A DNA stretch of 64,000 nucleotides from Arthrobacter pascens (GCF_017052465.1 NZ_JAFHKT010000143.1:124001-188000), one strand, 5' to 3'. Shown: positions 35,784-47,377, counted from the first letter of the stretch. A program made the numbers and translations. The notes: a model not told the origin generated them from the letters alone.

Positions 35784-36995
35784 GTGAACGAACTCCTTCC
35801 AATTCTTCTGCCCATTCTCGCTGCCCTGGTGGTCATCGGCGGGCTGGTCCCGGTGCTGCTCAAGGCACGCAAGTCCGGGAAGCAGTACCCCGGAACCCGC
35901 GACGCCAACGATCCCGTGCTGCCGCCGGGAGGTGGAGGGACCCTCCTCGAGGACCGCCCGGTGGCGGCTCCAGGACGGAAGGCGCCCGACGGCGTCGACG
36001 TCGACGGCGGCCTTGTCACCGAGGTTCCCGACGACGTCGCCGGCTTGGAAACCATCGCTGTCGAGACCCCGCTGCCTGTTGAAGGACGCCTCACGCGCCT
36101 CCGGGAGCGCCTCGTCAAGTCGAACAACGTCCTGGGCAAGGGCCTCCTGGCGCTCCTCTCCAGCGATAAGATCGACGAGGACGTCTGGGATGAAGTGGAG
36201 GAGACCCTGCTCCTGGCCGACCTCGGCACCGAACCCACCATGGAGCTCGTGGATGCCCTCCGCGAGCGCGTGAAGGTCCTGGGCACTCGCTCGCCGGAGC
36301 ACGTGAAAGCACTCCTCCGCGAAGAGCTGATCAAACTGGTCGACCCCACCATGGACCGGAGCCTCCGGGTCGAACGCCACGCGGACACGCCAGCCGTGAT
36401 GATGGTGGTCGGCGTCAACGGCGTCGGAAAGACCACCACCGTCGGCAAGCTGGCCCGCGTCCTCGTCGCAGAGAACAAGGACGTCCTGCTGGGCGCCGCG
36501 GACACCTTCCGCGCGGCCGCCTCGGAGCAGCTGGCCACGTGGGGGCAGCGGGTAGGCGTGCCGACCGTCAAGTCCGACATCGACGGCGCGGACCCGGCTT
36601 CGGTCGCCTACGAGGCGGTCAAGGCCGGCATCGACCAGGAAGTCGACGTCGTCATGGTCGACACCGCCGGGCGCCTGCAGAACAAAGTCGGCCTCATGGA
36701 CGAGCTCGGCAAGGTCAAGCGCGTCATCGAGAAGCTCGCAGAGGTTGACGAGGTGCTCCTCGTGCTCGACGCCACGACCGGGCAGAACGGGCTCAACCAG
36801 GCCAAGGTTTTCGCTGAAGTCGTCAACATCACCGGCATCGTCCTCACCAAGCTGGACGGGACGGCCAAGGGCGGCATCGTCGTCGCCATCCAGAAGACCC
36901 TCGGAGTGCCCGTCAAGCTCATCGGGCTCGGCGAAGGCGCGGACGACCTGGCGCCCTTCGACACCGAGGGATTCGTCGACGCGCTGTTGAACTAG
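35784..36995 (+). CDS. ftsY: Signal recognition particle receptor FtsY
   Basis: 403 aa from GTG 35784. An N-terminal membrane helix ([20 protein letters not shown]) is followed by a Pro/Gly-rich acidic linker to about residue 85, then the helical N domain and the SRP GTPase (NG) domain. G motifs: [45 protein letters not shown] and [10 protein letters not shown]. It is the membrane receptor that docks the Ffh-ribosome complex; ffh itself lies 4.8 kb downstream in this window. It converges with the MFS gene. Confidence 0.97.
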   Translation: MNELLPILLPILAALVVIGGLVPVLLKARKSGKQYPGTRDANDPVLPPGGGGTLLEDRPVAAPGRKAPDGVDVDGGLVTEVPDDVAGLETIAVETPLPVEGRLTRLRERLVKSNNVLGKGLLALLSSDKIDEDVWDEVEETLLLADLGTEPTMELVDALRERVKVLGTRSPEHVKALLREELIKLVDPTMDRSLRVERHADTPAVMMVVGVNGVGKTTTVGKLARVLVAENKDVLLGAADTFRAAASEQLATWGQRVGVPTVKSDIDGADPASVAYEAVKAGIDQEVDVVMVDTAGRLQNKVGLMDELGKVKRVIEKLAEVDEVLLVLDATTGQNGLNQAKVFAEVVNITGIVLTKLDGTAKGGIVVAIQKTLGVPVKLIGLGEGADDLAPFDTEGFVDALLN

Positions 36996-37014
36996 CTCCG
37001 CCGCGAGTTACTGC

Positions 37015-38274
37015 CTAATGCGGTTGCGGCGCCTCCGAGGGGTGCCGCACCGCAGTCTCGCGGGCCAACAGCCACGCGACAGCCGCCAGCAGCAGCACCC
37101 CACCCGTCGCCGCGAACGCCCAGCCGTACCCGAACGCATCCGCCAGGAGGCCGGCGAACACCGGCCCGAGGATGGCTCCGATGTCGGCGGTCATCTGGTA
37201 AGCGGCGAGCACCCGGCCGCCGGACCGTTCACGGCCGATCACGTCGGCCACAGCTGCCTGCTGGGCGGGGCCCAGCAGCCCGGCGCCCACTCCGGCAAGC
37301 ATCGAGGCGGCAAGGAACCAGCCCAGGCCCTGCGTGAGTCCTATCCCGCCCGTTGCCGTGCCGGTGACCACGAGCCCGGCGATCATCAGCGGCTTGCGGC
37401 CGAGACTGTCAGCAAGCCTCCCCGAAAACGTGAGGGCGACGGCGTTTCCGGCGGCAAACACTGCCAGCGCCCAGCCTGCCGCCTCCGGGCCGGCGCCGAG
37501 GGCGGCGACGGCGAACAGGGGCACCGTGGCCATCCGCACGCCAAACGTGGCCCAGCCGTTGGCGAAACTCGAGAACAGCGACGCCCGGTAGGCACTGTCC
37601 GCCAGGGCCTCGCCAAACTTCATGTCCGGCGCGGCTGATCCGTCGCGGCCGCCGCCGCCCGGCACATGGCTAAGCTGCGTCTGCACCACGAGCGCTGCCA
37701 GGACCAGGGCTGCGGCGTAGGCGAGGAACGGAACCCGCAGCCCGAAGCCGGCCAGCAGGCCTCCCACGATGGGTCCGCAGACGTTGCCGATCAGGAACGC
37801 GGAGGCATAGGCTCCCGAAACCCTGCCCCGGCTTTCCGGAGGGGCCAGCCTGATCACGAGTGCCATGGACGCCACCGTGAACATGACGGACCCGGCGCCG
37901 CCGAGGCCCCGGAAGATCAGCAGCTGCCAGTAGTCCTGTGCGAAGGCGCAGGCCGCGGTTGACGCCGCCACAATCAGCAGCCCCGCGACGTAGACAGGCC
38001 GCTCGCCCAGCCGCCCGATCAGCGCCCCGCCCGCGGGAGCGAACACGAGTCGCATGAACGCGAAGATGCTGACGATCACGGCCGCTGCGGTAGCGCCGAC
38101 GTCGAAAGTGGTGGCGAACTGCGGAAGCACCGGCGCCACGAGCCCGAAACCGAGGGCGATAAGGAACGCCGCGACCAGCATCACCTTGATGTCACGGGGC
38201 AGCCGGGCATCTCCGGTCCGCCTGACGGCTGGGAACCGCGGTCTTCCGGAGGCGGGACGGGGGAGGAGGGGCAT
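37015..38274 (-). CDS. Major facilitator superfamily transporter
   Basis: 419 aa, about 12 membrane helices. The DHA1-type motif A is partly visible as GGALIGRLGERPVYVAGLL between helices 2 and 3, with the second-half copy SGRLADSLGRKPLMIAGL. The loop between helices 6 and 7 carries a short Gly-rich tract. The ATG at 38272-38274 (MPLLPRPASGR) has GAGG-type sequence upstream; longer frames extend into the promoter region of amt. Drug or metabolite efflux is likely from the DHA1-like form, but the substrate is unknown. Confidence 0.87.
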   Translation of the reverse strand: MPLLPRPASGRPRFPAVRRTGDARLPRDIKVMLVAAFLIALGFGLVAPVLPQFATTFDVGATAAAVIVSIFAFMRLVFAPAGGALIGRLGERPVYVAGLLIVAASTAACAFAQDYWQLLIFRGLGGAGSVMFTVASMALVIRLAPPESRGRVSGAYASAFLIGNVCGPIVGGLLAGFGLRVPFLAYAAALVLAALVVQTQLSHVPGGGGRDGSAAPDMKFGEALADSAYRASLFSSFANGWATFGVRMATVPLFAVAALGAGPEAAGWALAVFAAGNAVALTFSGRLADSLGRKPLMIAGLVVTGTATGGIGLTQGLGWFLAASMLAGVGAGLLGPAQQAAVADVIGRERSGGRVLAAYQMTADIGAILGPVFAGLLADAFGYGWAFAATGGVLLLAAVAWLLARETAVRHPSEAPQPH

Positions 38275-38324
38275 GACGCGGTGATCCTTGGGATGCGGGC
38301 GGGAAAAGCGGGATTGCGAACGCT

Positions 38325-38393
38325 GAAACATAACCGTAACAAGCCAGATATGCACCATTTACTTCCGGGAGGTTCTTGTAACAGAGCGGCAAT
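38325..38393 (+). promoter_or_regulatory. Candidate nitrogen-regulator (GlnR-like) sites upstream of amt
   Basis: GAAAC-n6-GTAAC occurs at 38325-38340 and GTAAC-n6-GCAAT at 38378-38393. These resemble the gTnAc-n6-GaAAc box of actinobacterial GlnR, though the first has its halves in reverse order and the second has mismatches. The region lies between the divergent MFS and amt genes. Confidence 0.3.
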
Positions 38394-38502
38394 CTAAATC
38401 CTCCGCCAGCGAAACACACCGGGGCAAAACTTTATGTAGGACGCAAATGGCGTTGGCCAAGCGGAAACATCCGCAACATCGATCACAGGGAGGACGTGCA
38501 CC

Positions 38503-39867
38503 ATGGAACTTACCGCAGGTCACGTATGGCTCATGGTGGCGGCGGCACTCGTGCTGTTCATGACACCAGGTCTGGCATTCTTTTACGGCGGCATGACGCG
38601 CGCCAAGGCAGCACTGAACATGATGATGATGAGCTTCATCTCCATCGGCATCGTCAGCGTTGTGTGGGTACTCTGGGGTTACTCCATGACGGGCGGCGAC
38701 GGCTTCCTGCAGATGGTCGGGAACCCGCTCGCCAACTTCGGTCTTGAGGGCATTACGGAACCGGACGGCCTCATTCTTGTCGGCTATGGAGCAACCTTCG
38801 CCATCATCACCGTGGCCCTGATCAGTGGAGCCATCGCGGACCGCGCCAAGTTTGGCGCGTGGACCGTGTTCGTGCCCGTCTGGGTAACCCTGGTCTACTG
38901 CCCGTTGGCCTACATGGTCTGGGGTGGCGGCCTGTTCGGTGAGGAAGGCGCGATCGGCAAGGCACTCGGCCCGGCCATCGACTTCGCCGGCGGCACCGTG
39001 GTCCACATCAATGCCGGTGTGGCGGCTCTGATCCTCGTTCTGATCATCGGCAACCGCAAGGGCTTCGGCAAGGACCCGAACCACCGCCCGCACAACATCC
39101 CGTTCGTTATGCTCGGCGCGGCTATTCTTTGGTTCGGCTGGTTCGGCTTCAACGGCGGCTTGGCCTCTAGCGCTGAGCAGGGCGGCCTGATCTGGGTCAA
39201 CACCCTGGCGGCACCTGCCGCAGCCATGATTGGCTGGCTCATCACCGAACGTGTCCGTGACGGGCACCCCACCTCCCTGGGCGCTGCATCCGGCGTCGTC
39301 GCCGGCCTGGTCGCCATCACCCCGGCCTGTGCAAACGTCAGCCCCGTCGGTGCCCTGGGGCTCGGCCTCGTGGCCGGTGCCGCATCTGCCCTTGCCGTCG
39401 GGCTGAAGTTCCGCTGGGGCTTCGATGACTCGCTCGATGTTGTCGGTGTCCACCTGGTCTCGGGCATCATCGGCACCGTGGCGCTGGGCTTCATCGCCCT
39501 TCCGGCGGACGGCGTCGGCGGCGGCCTGTTCTACGGCGGCGGCCTGGCCCAGCTCTGGGCACAGCTGGCAGCGGCCGGCATCGCCATCGCCTACTCGGCC
39601 ATTCTGACGCTGATCATCGCCCTGGCGATCCACAAGACCATGGGCTTCCGCGTTTCCCAGGAACAGGAAGCGGTGGGCGTGGACCTCAGCCTGCACGCCG
39701 AGACCGCCTACGAGTTCGGTGTCGGCGGCCATGGCGGCAGCTTCCAGCCGCTGCATGAACTGATCAAGGGCAACGCCCCGACCAGCGGTACGGACTCCGT
39801 GCCCGCTGAAGGAACCGCAGAGCAGAAGACCGAGACAGCATCAGGCAAGGAAAGCGTGGGGGCATGA
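38503..39867 (+). CDS. amtB: Ammonium transporter
   Basis: 454 aa, 11 membrane helices. FYGGMTRAKAALNMMMMSF is the conserved first-helix segment. Family marks GGTVVHINAGVAALIL (pore His168 equivalent), ILWFGWFGFNGG and DDSLDVVGVHLVSGIIGT (second pore His) are intact, so ammonia conduction is expected. The C-terminal tail about residues 385-454 is long and Glu/Thr-rich. The stop overlaps the PII gene start (ATGA), the standard amtB-glnK pairing in which PII blocks the channel under nitrogen excess. Confidence 0.96.
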   Translation: MELTAGHVWLMVAAALVLFMTPGLAFFYGGMTRAKAALNMMMMSFISIGIVSVVWVLWGYSMTGGDGFLQMVGNPLANFGLEGITEPDGLILVGYGATFAIITVALISGAIADRAKFGAWTVFVPVWVTLVYCPLAYMVWGGGLFGEEGAIGKALGPAIDFAGGTVVHINAGVAALILVLIIGNRKGFGKDPNHRPHNIPFVMLGAAILWFGWFGFNGGLASSAEQGGLIWVNTLAAPAAAMIGWLITERVRDGHPTSLGAASGVVAGLVAITPACANVSPVGALGLGLVAGAASALAVGLKFRWGFDDSLDVVGVHLVSGIIGTVALGFIALPADGVGGGLFYGGGLAQLWAQLAAAGIAIAYSAILTLIIALAIHKTMGFRVSQEQEAVGVDLSLHAETAYEFGVGGHGGSFQPLHELIKGNAPTSGTDSVPAEGTAEQKTETASGKESVGA

Positions 39868-40202
39868 AACTGATCACAGCAATCGTCCGACCGGAGAAGC
39901 TCGAATCCATCCGGGAAGGCCTGGAGGCCTACGGGGTCCAGGGCCTGACGGTCAGTGCAGCCAGCGGCTACGGCCGGCAGCGGGGGTACACCGAGGTTTA
40001 CCGGGGTGCCGAGTACAACGTGGACCTGCTGCCCAAGATCCGCGTGGAGGTTCTGGCCACGGACGAACAGGCTGATGACATCCTCGACGTCATCATCGCC
40101 AGTTCCAACACCGGCCGCGCAGGCGACGGCAAGGTCTGGACCATGGATGTCTTTGAAGCAGTGCGGGTGCGGACAGGTGAACGCGGCGTAGCCGCCATCT
40201 GA
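39864..40202 (+). CDS. glnB: Nitrogen regulatory protein PII
   Basis: 112 aa. The T-loop YRGAEYNVDLLPKIRVEV contains Tyr51, the residue uridylylated or, in actinobacteria, adenylylated. KLESIREGLEAYGVQGLTVS and the B-loop TGRAGDGKVWTMDVFEAVRVRTGERG are the ATP/2-oxoglutarate site and the second PII signature. Overlap with amtB shows co-translation. glnD, which often follows in actinobacteria, is not here; a bidirectional terminator closes the operon. Confidence 0.95.
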   Translation: MKLITAIVRPEKLESIREGLEAYGVQGLTVSAASGYGRQRGYTEVYRGAEYNVDLLPKIRVEVLATDEQADDILDVIIASSNTGRAGDGKVWTMDVFEAVRVRTGERGVAAI

Positions 40203-40234
40203 CACCGCAACCCGGCAGCCGCAGGCAATGCCGA

Positions 40235-40268
40235 AAGGGCCGGTCACCTCTGGGTGACCGGCCCTTCT
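40235..40268. terminator. Bidirectional terminator between glnB and zwf
   Basis: AAGGGCCGGTCACC (40235-40248) pairs perfectly with GGTGACCGGCCCTT (40253-40266) across a 4-nt loop. It separates the convergent glnB and zwf genes. Confidence 0.88.
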
Positions 40269-40281
40269 TGCGCGCCCGGAG

Positions 40282-41685
40282 CTAGTCGGTCCGCGCGGAA
40301 CCCAACCGGCCCTCGGGACCGGACGTGCCGGCGTCGTACTCCTCGAGCGGGACGGCGTTCCTGGCCCAGGCCTCGAGCACCGGCTCAATGACCCGCCAGC
40401 ACTCCTCGGCAGTGTCGCCACGGACGGACAGCAGGGGGTCGCCGGTCAGGACACCTTCCAGGACTTCCCCGTAGGGGAGCAGCTCGGAGGCGCTCAGCTC
40501 TGCGAGGAGCGTGGTGCGGTCCAGGCGGAAGATGTCCCCGGGTCCGTTGACGTCGACGTCGAGCTCCAGCGTGTCCGGCCCGAAACCGATCCTGAGCTTG
40601 TTCGGGGCGTCGATGCCCGTGAATCCCTCGGGCAGGTGGGGGACCGGCCGGAACGTCACCACGGCTTCCTTCCGCTTTTCCCCGAGCGCCTTGCCCGAAC
40701 GCAATATGAAGGGCACGTCCTTCCAGCGCCAATTGTCGATGTCCACCCGGACCTCAGCGAGCGTTTCCGTGTTTCGGCCCGGATCCACGCCCTGTTCCTT
40801 GACGTAGTCCGGGACCGTCCTGCCGTCCAGGCTGCCGGCGGTGTAGCGGGCACGCCGCGTGCTGGCCTGGTACGGAGCCTTGATGCTGCTGGCGCGAAGC
40901 ACGGCGGCCACGGCGTCGCGGAGGTCGCGCTCGCCGATCGTGGCCGGAGGTTCGATGGCCATGAGCGCCATGATCTGCAGGAGGTGGCTTTGGATCATGT
41001 CCCGCAGCGCTCCGGCGCCGTCGTAATAGCGGGCCCGGCCCTCGAGGGCCAGGTCCTCGTCGAAGATGATCTCCACCTTTGCGATGTGCCCACGGTTCCA
41101 GACGGGCTCCAGGAAGTTGTTGGCAAAGCGGAGGCCGAGGATGTTCAGGACGGTGGCTTTGCCCAGGAAATGGTCCACGCGGTGGATGTGGTCTTCCGGG
41201 ACGAGGGTCAGGAGCGTGCGGTTCAGTTCGCGCGCCGACTCTTCGCCCGAGCCGAAGGGCTTTTCCATGACCAGGCGGGTGCCGGCCGGGACCTGGCCGG
41301 GCTGCAGGATTTCGCAGGCTTTCTGGCTCACATGGGGCGGCAACGCGAAGTAGACGGCCACGGGGACCTCGAGTTCAGCCAGCAGGGAGGCCAGGGGGCC
41401 GTCGGCGGTGACGTCCAGCTGGCGGTAGGCCGTAGCTTCCTCGAGCGCCGCGAGGGCCTGCTTCCCGGCGTCATCGGCCGTACCGGCTGCGTCGGCGAAG
41501 GCCGTATGGACGCGGTCCTGCCACTGCTCCTGCGGCCACGGATCGGAGCCTGCACCTACGAGCCGAAGCCCGCCCGCGCGGCCGGTGGCCACCAGGCGGG
41601 CCAATCCCGGAAGCAGGAGCCGTCCTGTCAGGTCGCCGGAAGCACCGAGGATGAGCAGGGTTTTTACAGTAGTTTGGCTCGTCAC
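40282..41685 (-). CDS. zwf: Glucose-6-phosphate dehydrogenase
   Basis: 467 aa from GTG 41685. Oxidises glucose-6-phosphate to 6-phosphogluconolactone with NADP, the entry to the oxidative pentose phosphate pathway. The coenzyme motif LILGASGDLTGRLLLPGL is N-terminal. EKPFGSGEESARELN and the catalytic RVDHFLGK follow. The sequence is shorter and more divergent than the 510-aa Zwf2 type and resembles the second G6PD paralogue common in Arthrobacter. The frame stays open further upstream toward the ffh leader, but the GTG start puts the Rossmann motif at the normal distance. Confidence 0.9.
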   Translation of the reverse strand: MTSQTTVKTLLILGASGDLTGRLLLPGLARLVATGRAGGLRLVGAGSDPWPQEQWQDRVHTAFADAAGTADDAGKQALAALEEATAYRQLDVTADGPLASLLAELEVPVAVYFALPPHVSQKACEILQPGQVPAGTRLVMEKPFGSGEESARELNRTLLTLVPEDHIHRVDHFLGKATVLNILGLRFANNFLEPVWNRGHIAKVEIIFDEDLALEGRARYYDGAGALRDMIQSHLLQIMALMAIEPPATIGERDLRDAVAAVLRASSIKAPYQASTRRARYTAGSLDGRTVPDYVKEQGVDPGRNTETLAEVRVDIDNWRWKDVPFILRSGKALGEKRKEAVVTFRPVPHLPEGFTGIDAPNKLRIGFGPDTLELDVDVNGPGDIFRLDRTTLLAELSASELLPYGEVLEGVLTGDPLLSVRGDTAEECWRVIEPVLEAWARNAVPLEEYDAGTSGPEGRLGSARTD

Positions 41686-41828
41686 TGTGCCAGCATGCCA
41701 TCTTGCATGCCCGTCTTGGTACCCTAGATAGTCGAGTCCCGTCGTCGACGCAGCTGGCAACAGCAGCCGAGACGCTGGTGTGCCGCAGGGCCGCCATCCG
41801 TACATCCACTGAAAGAAGTGCACGGCGC

Positions 41829-43409
41829 GTGTTCAATTCACTCTCTGACCGGTTGACAGCAACCTTCAAGAATCTCCGTGGCAAGGGCCGCCTCACCGAG
41901 GCAGATGTCGACGCCACAGTCCGTGAGATCCGGCGGGCCCTGCTGGACGCCGACGTTGCCGTGCCCGTGGTCCGTGAATTCACCGGCCAGGTCCGTGAAC
42001 GCGCCCTCGGCGCCGAGGTGTCCGGGGCGCTGAACCCCAGCCAGCAGATTGTGAAGATCGTCAACGAGGAGCTCGTGGAGATCCTCGGCGGCGAGACCCG
42101 CCGCATCCGCAAGGCCAAGACCGGACCCACCATCATCATGCTCGCGGGCCTCCAGGGCGCGGGCAAGACCACCCTCGCGGGCAAGCTCGCCAAGTGGCTG
42201 AAGGGTCAGGGCCACAGCCCCATCCTGGTGGCCTGCGACCTCCAGCGCCCCAACGCCGTGACCCAGCTGCAGGTCGTCGGCCAGCGCGCCGGCGTCCCCG
42301 TCTTCGCCCCGCACCCCGGCGCGACCTCCGAGCTGGAGCACCCGGCAGGCGACCCGGTCGCCGTCGCCCGGGCCGGCGTGGAAGAGGCCCGCCAGAAGCT
42401 GCACGACGTCGTCATCGTTGACACGGCCGGACGCCTCGGCGTCGACGCCGACATGATGGAACAGGCGCGGCAGATCCGCCGGGCCATCGTCCCCAACGAA
42501 GTCCTCTTCGTGATCGATGCCATGATCGGCCAGGACGCCGTGAACACGGCGATGGCCTTCGATGAAGGCGTCAACTTCACCGGCGTGGTGCTGTCAAAGC
42601 TCGACGGCGACGCGCGTGGCGGTGCCGCGCTGTCCGTTGCGTCGGTCACCGGAAAGCCTGTGATGTTCGCGTCCACCGGCGAAGGCGTGGACGACTTCGA
42701 AATGTTCCACCCGGACCGCATGGCGTCCCGGATCCTCGACATGGGCGATGTCCTCACCCTGATCGAGCAGGCTGAGAAGTCCTGGGACAAGGACGAAGCT
42801 GCCCGGATGGCGAAGAAATTCGCCGACCAGGAAGACTTCACGCTGGATGACTTCCTCGCCCAGATGCAGCAGATCCGCAACATGGGCTCCATGAAGAAAA
42901 TGCTCATGATGATGCCCGGCGCCCAGAACATCCGCCAGCAGCTGGAGCAGTTCGACGAGCGCGAGATCGACCGCGTCGAGGCGATCGTCCGTTCCATGAC
43001 CCCGCACGAGCGGCTCGCCCCCAAGATCATCAACGGCTCACGCCGCGCCCGCATCGCCAGGGGCTCCGGCGTGCACGTCTCCGAGGTCAACGGCCTGCTC
43101 GAGCGCTTTGGCCAGGCCCAGAAGATGATGAAGAAGATGGCGCAGGGCGGCGGCATGCCGGGAATGCCCGGGATGCCGGGCATGGGCGGCGGCGGTGGCG
43201 CACGCAAGGGCGCCAAGAGCGCACCGAAGAAGAAAGCCCGTTCGGGCAACCCCGCCAAGGCAGCCCAGGAACTCCGTGATGCGGAGGCCCGGCGCGCCAG
43301 CGCAGCCAAGGCGCTGCCCACCGGCGCGTCCTTCGGCCAGCAGGGCGGCGACTTCGATCCGTCCCAGATGAACCTTCCCAAGGGCTTCGACAAGTTCCTC
43401 GGCAAGTAG
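41829..43409 (+). CDS. ffh: Signal recognition particle protein Ffh
   Basis: 526 aa from GTG 41829 (VFNSLSDRLTATFKNLRGKG is the family start). NG GTPase domain: GLQGAGKTTLAGKLAKWL (G1), CDLQRPNAVTQL, VDTAGRLGVDADMMEQA and LSKLDGDARGG. The Met-rich M domain follows with MGSMKKMLMMMPG and an RRARIARGSGV RNA-binding motif. A flexible GGMPGMPGMPGMGGGGG repeat and a basic C-terminal tail follow. It binds 4.5S RNA and signal sequences and docks to FtsY, encoded upstream in this window. Confidence 0.96.
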   Translation: MFNSLSDRLTATFKNLRGKGRLTEADVDATVREIRRALLDADVAVPVVREFTGQVRERALGAEVSGALNPSQQIVKIVNEELVEILGGETRRIRKAKTGPTIIMLAGLQGAGKTTLAGKLAKWLKGQGHSPILVACDLQRPNAVTQLQVVGQRAGVPVFAPHPGATSELEHPAGDPVAVARAGVEEARQKLHDVVIVDTAGRLGVDADMMEQARQIRRAIVPNEVLFVIDAMIGQDAVNTAMAFDEGVNFTGVVLSKLDGDARGGAALSVASVTGKPVMFASTGEGVDDFEMFHPDRMASRILDMGDVLTLIEQAEKSWDKDEAARMAKKFADQEDFTLDDFLAQMQQIRNMGSMKKMLMMMPGAQNIRQQLEQFDEREIDRVEAIVRSMTPHERLAPKIINGSRRARIARGSGVHVSEVNGLLERFGQAQKMMKKMAQGGGMPGMPGMPGMGGGGGARKGAKSAPKKKARSGNPAKAAQELRDAEARRASAAKALPTGASFGQQGGDFDPSQMNLPKGFDKFLGK

Positions 43410-43462
43410 GCGCGGCCATGCCTGTCTGCCCGGATGTCGGACCGCTGCCATAAGGTTGGGTC

Positions 43463-44197
43463 ATGTTTAAGCAGCGGGTAGTGTTCGTCCACGGCGCCGG
43501 AAGCTTCGGCTCCGCCGCTTGGCCGCGCCAGCACGGCATGGCCCTGCAGTACGACGCGCTCTTCCTACGGCGGCACGGGTTCGATGCCGAAGCAGAGCCG
43601 CTGGAAACGGATTTCGCCGAGGACGCCCGGATCGTGCTGCGGTCGCTGGCAGACGATGGCCGGGGCGGGGCCGGCGGCCACATCGTGGCCCATGCCCAGG
43701 GCGCGATCGCCGCGATGATGGCTGCGGTCGAACGGCCCGACCTCGTGTTCTCGCTGACGCTCGTGGAGCCGGCCTGCCTGTCGCTGACTGCCGAACTGCC
43801 CGCCACGGCGGCCCACCGGGCGCTGATGGAGCCGCTCTTCGAGGTCCGGCACCAGCTCGGCGACGACGACTACGAGCGGGAGTTTCTGCGCCGTGCCTTT
43901 GCCGCGGAAGGCCACGCTCCGAGTACCCCGGAGGCCCAGCGCGCGGCGAGGCGGCTGCGGCTGCAGGCACCGCCCTGGCAGGCGCCGCTGCAGATTGTTC
44001 CGGGCGTTCCCACTCTGGTTCTCACGGGGGGCTGGGAGCCCCTCTATGAGGAAATCGCCGGTTACCTGCGGGAGACCGGTGCCCTGCACCGCACTGCTGC
44101 GGGAGGGCACCGGCCTCAGGACTCCGCGGAGGGCGACCGTCTTATCCGGTCCTTCATTGCAGAGGTCAGCCGGCGGCAGCAGCCGCAGGCATCCTGA
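43463..44197 (+). CDS. Alpha/beta hydrolase
   Basis: 244 aa. VVFVHGAGSFGSAAW holds the oxyanion-hole HG motif. The nucleophile elbow region is HIVAHAQGAIAAMMA (residues about 74-88), with Gln where the usual G-x-S-x-G Ser would be (A-H-A-Q-G), which is unusual. PTLVLTGGWEPLY carries the late acid and GGHRPQ the final His. The missing nucleophile Ser raises the possibility of a non-hydrolytic or divergent mechanism. A TAAGGT hexamer lies 6 nt before the ATG with no ribosome binding site. Function unknown. Confidence 0.78.
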   Translation: MFKQRVVFVHGAGSFGSAAWPRQHGMALQYDALFLRRHGFDAEAEPLETDFAEDARIVLRSLADDGRGGAGGHIVAHAQGAIAAMMAAVERPDLVFSLTLVEPACLSLTAELPATAAHRALMEPLFEVRHQLGDDDYEREFLRRAFAAEGHAPSTPEAQRAARRLRLQAPPWQAPLQIVPGVPTLVLTGGWEPLYEEIAGYLRETGALHRTAAGGHRPQDSAEGDRLIRSFIAEVSRRQQPQAS

Positions 44198-44290
44198 CCC
44201 TCACCCCCCACGCCCGCGCAGGGCAGCGTCCCGCCCGGGCCCGCGTCCGGCCGGCCCCCAATGCCTGCCGGACGGGGCCCGAAAAGGCCC

Positions 44291-46123
<1,833 letters not shown>

Positions 46124-46133
46124 TTACTGCTCA

Positions 46134-46219
46134 CTTCCTTCGCCGGCATTACCCGGACAGGTTCAACGGTCGCAGGCTGCGCTAGCCCGATCTCAGCCCC
46201 TGCAGGGGCACCCGTGTGG
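46134..46219 (-). ncRNA. TPP riboswitch (THI element) controlling thiC
   Basis: Read on the minus strand from about 46219, it contains the conserved GGGGCTGAGA, then CGACCGTTGAACCTG, then CCGGGTAATGCCGGCGAAGG, the three hallmark blocks of the TPP aptamer. It ends about 10 nt before the thiC ATG and covers GAAGGAAGTGAG, the likely ribosome binding site. Control is therefore probably at translation initiation, since no terminator hairpin is visible. Confidence 0.95.
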
Positions 46220-46287
46220 TCGTAGACGAAGCTACCACAGGGCGGCCTGCCGGTGCCCGCCCACGCCTGATGTGACAGGCTGGATCC

Positions 46288-47376
46288 ATGGCGCGCATCA
46301 TCGAATTCACCGGGACGGTGCTCACCGGCCCGGACCAGGAACGGACCGGCCTGTGGGCCGTGGACGGCAAGCTGACCTTTCACCGACCGGGCCGGAGCCC
46401 GGACCTGGTCCTCGACGGCTGGGTGCTGCCCGGCTTCGTGGACGCGCACTGCCACATCGGGCTCGGGCCTTCCGGCGCCGTGGATGACGACGTGGCCTAT
46501 GCCCAGGCGATGACCGACCGCGACGCCGGCACGCTGCTGGTCCGGGACGCCGGAGTGGTCAGTGACACCCGGTGGCTGCAGCGGCGCCCGGAGGCGCCGA
46601 GGATCATCCGGGCCGGACGGCACATCGCCCGGACCCGCCGGTACCTGAAGAATTTCGCCGTCGAGGTTGAGCCGGAGGAGCTGGTGGAAGCGGTCCGGAA
46701 GCAGGCGCGTTCCGGGGACGGCTGGATCAAGCTGGTGGGCGACTGGATCGACCGCGACGCCGGCGACCTTGCGCCGTCGTTTCCGGCCACGGCTGTCCGG
46801 GACGCGGTCCGCGCTGCCCATGACGAGGGCGCAAGGGTCACCGCGCACTGCTTCGGCGAGGACGTCCTCGACGACATGCTGGACGCCGGAATCGACTGCA
46901 TTGAGCACGCCACGGGGCTCCTGCCGCGGCACATCCCGCGGTTCGTGGAGCAGAACGTGCCGATCGTGCCCACGCTCGTCAACATTGCGACGTTCCCGGA
47001 CATTGCCGCCCAGGCAGCGCCCAAGTTCCCCCGCTATGCGGCCCACATGAGGGCGCTGTGGGAACGCCGGAACGAGCGGATCCGGGAAGCCTGGGAGTCC
47101 GGCGTGGAGATTTTCGCCGGGACCGACGCGGGCAGCGTGATCAGGCACGGCCGGATCGCGGACGAGATCCTGGCGCTCCACGCTGCGGGGCTCCCCGCGG
47201 CGGCCGCTTTGGATGCTGCGTGCTGGAGGGCCCGCCGGTGGCTGCGGGCGGACGGCCTGGCCGAGGGCGCCAGCGCGGATGTGGTGGTGTGCGCAGAAGA
47301 TCCGCGGGAAGTGCCCGGGACCATCAGGCATCTGCAGGCCGTCGTGCTGCGGGGGAGTGTCGTCCGCTGGGAATAA
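46288..47376 (+). CDS. Amidohydrolase family protein
   Basis: 362 aa. Metal ligands are visible in order: VDAHCH (HxH type), the IKLVGDW Lys region, TAHCFGEDV, CIEHATG and GTDAGSV (final Asp). This is the imidazolonepropionase/prolidase-like cluster of the superfamily. It probably acts on a small amide or cyclic ureide; the substrate is unknown. A CAGGCT hexamer lies 6 nt before the ATG with no Shine-Dalgarno sequence. It is divergent from thiC and its riboswitch but is not obviously a thiamine gene. Confidence 0.85.
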   Translation: MARIIEFTGTVLTGPDQERTGLWAVDGKLTFHRPGRSPDLVLDGWVLPGFVDAHCHIGLGPSGAVDDDVAYAQAMTDRDAGTLLVRDAGVVSDTRWLQRRPEAPRIIRAGRHIARTRRYLKNFAVEVEPEELVEAVRKQARSGDGWIKLVGDWIDRDAGDLAPSFPATAVRDAVRAAHDEGARVTAHCFGEDVLDDMLDAGIDCIEHATGLLPRHIPRFVEQNVPIVPTLVNIATFPDIAAQAAPKFPRYAAHMRALWERRNERIREAWESGVEIFAGTDAGSVIRHGRIADEILALHAAGLPAAAALDAACWRARRWLRADGLAEGASADVVVCAEDPREVPGTIRHLQAVVLRGSVVRWE

Positions 47377-47377
47377 A

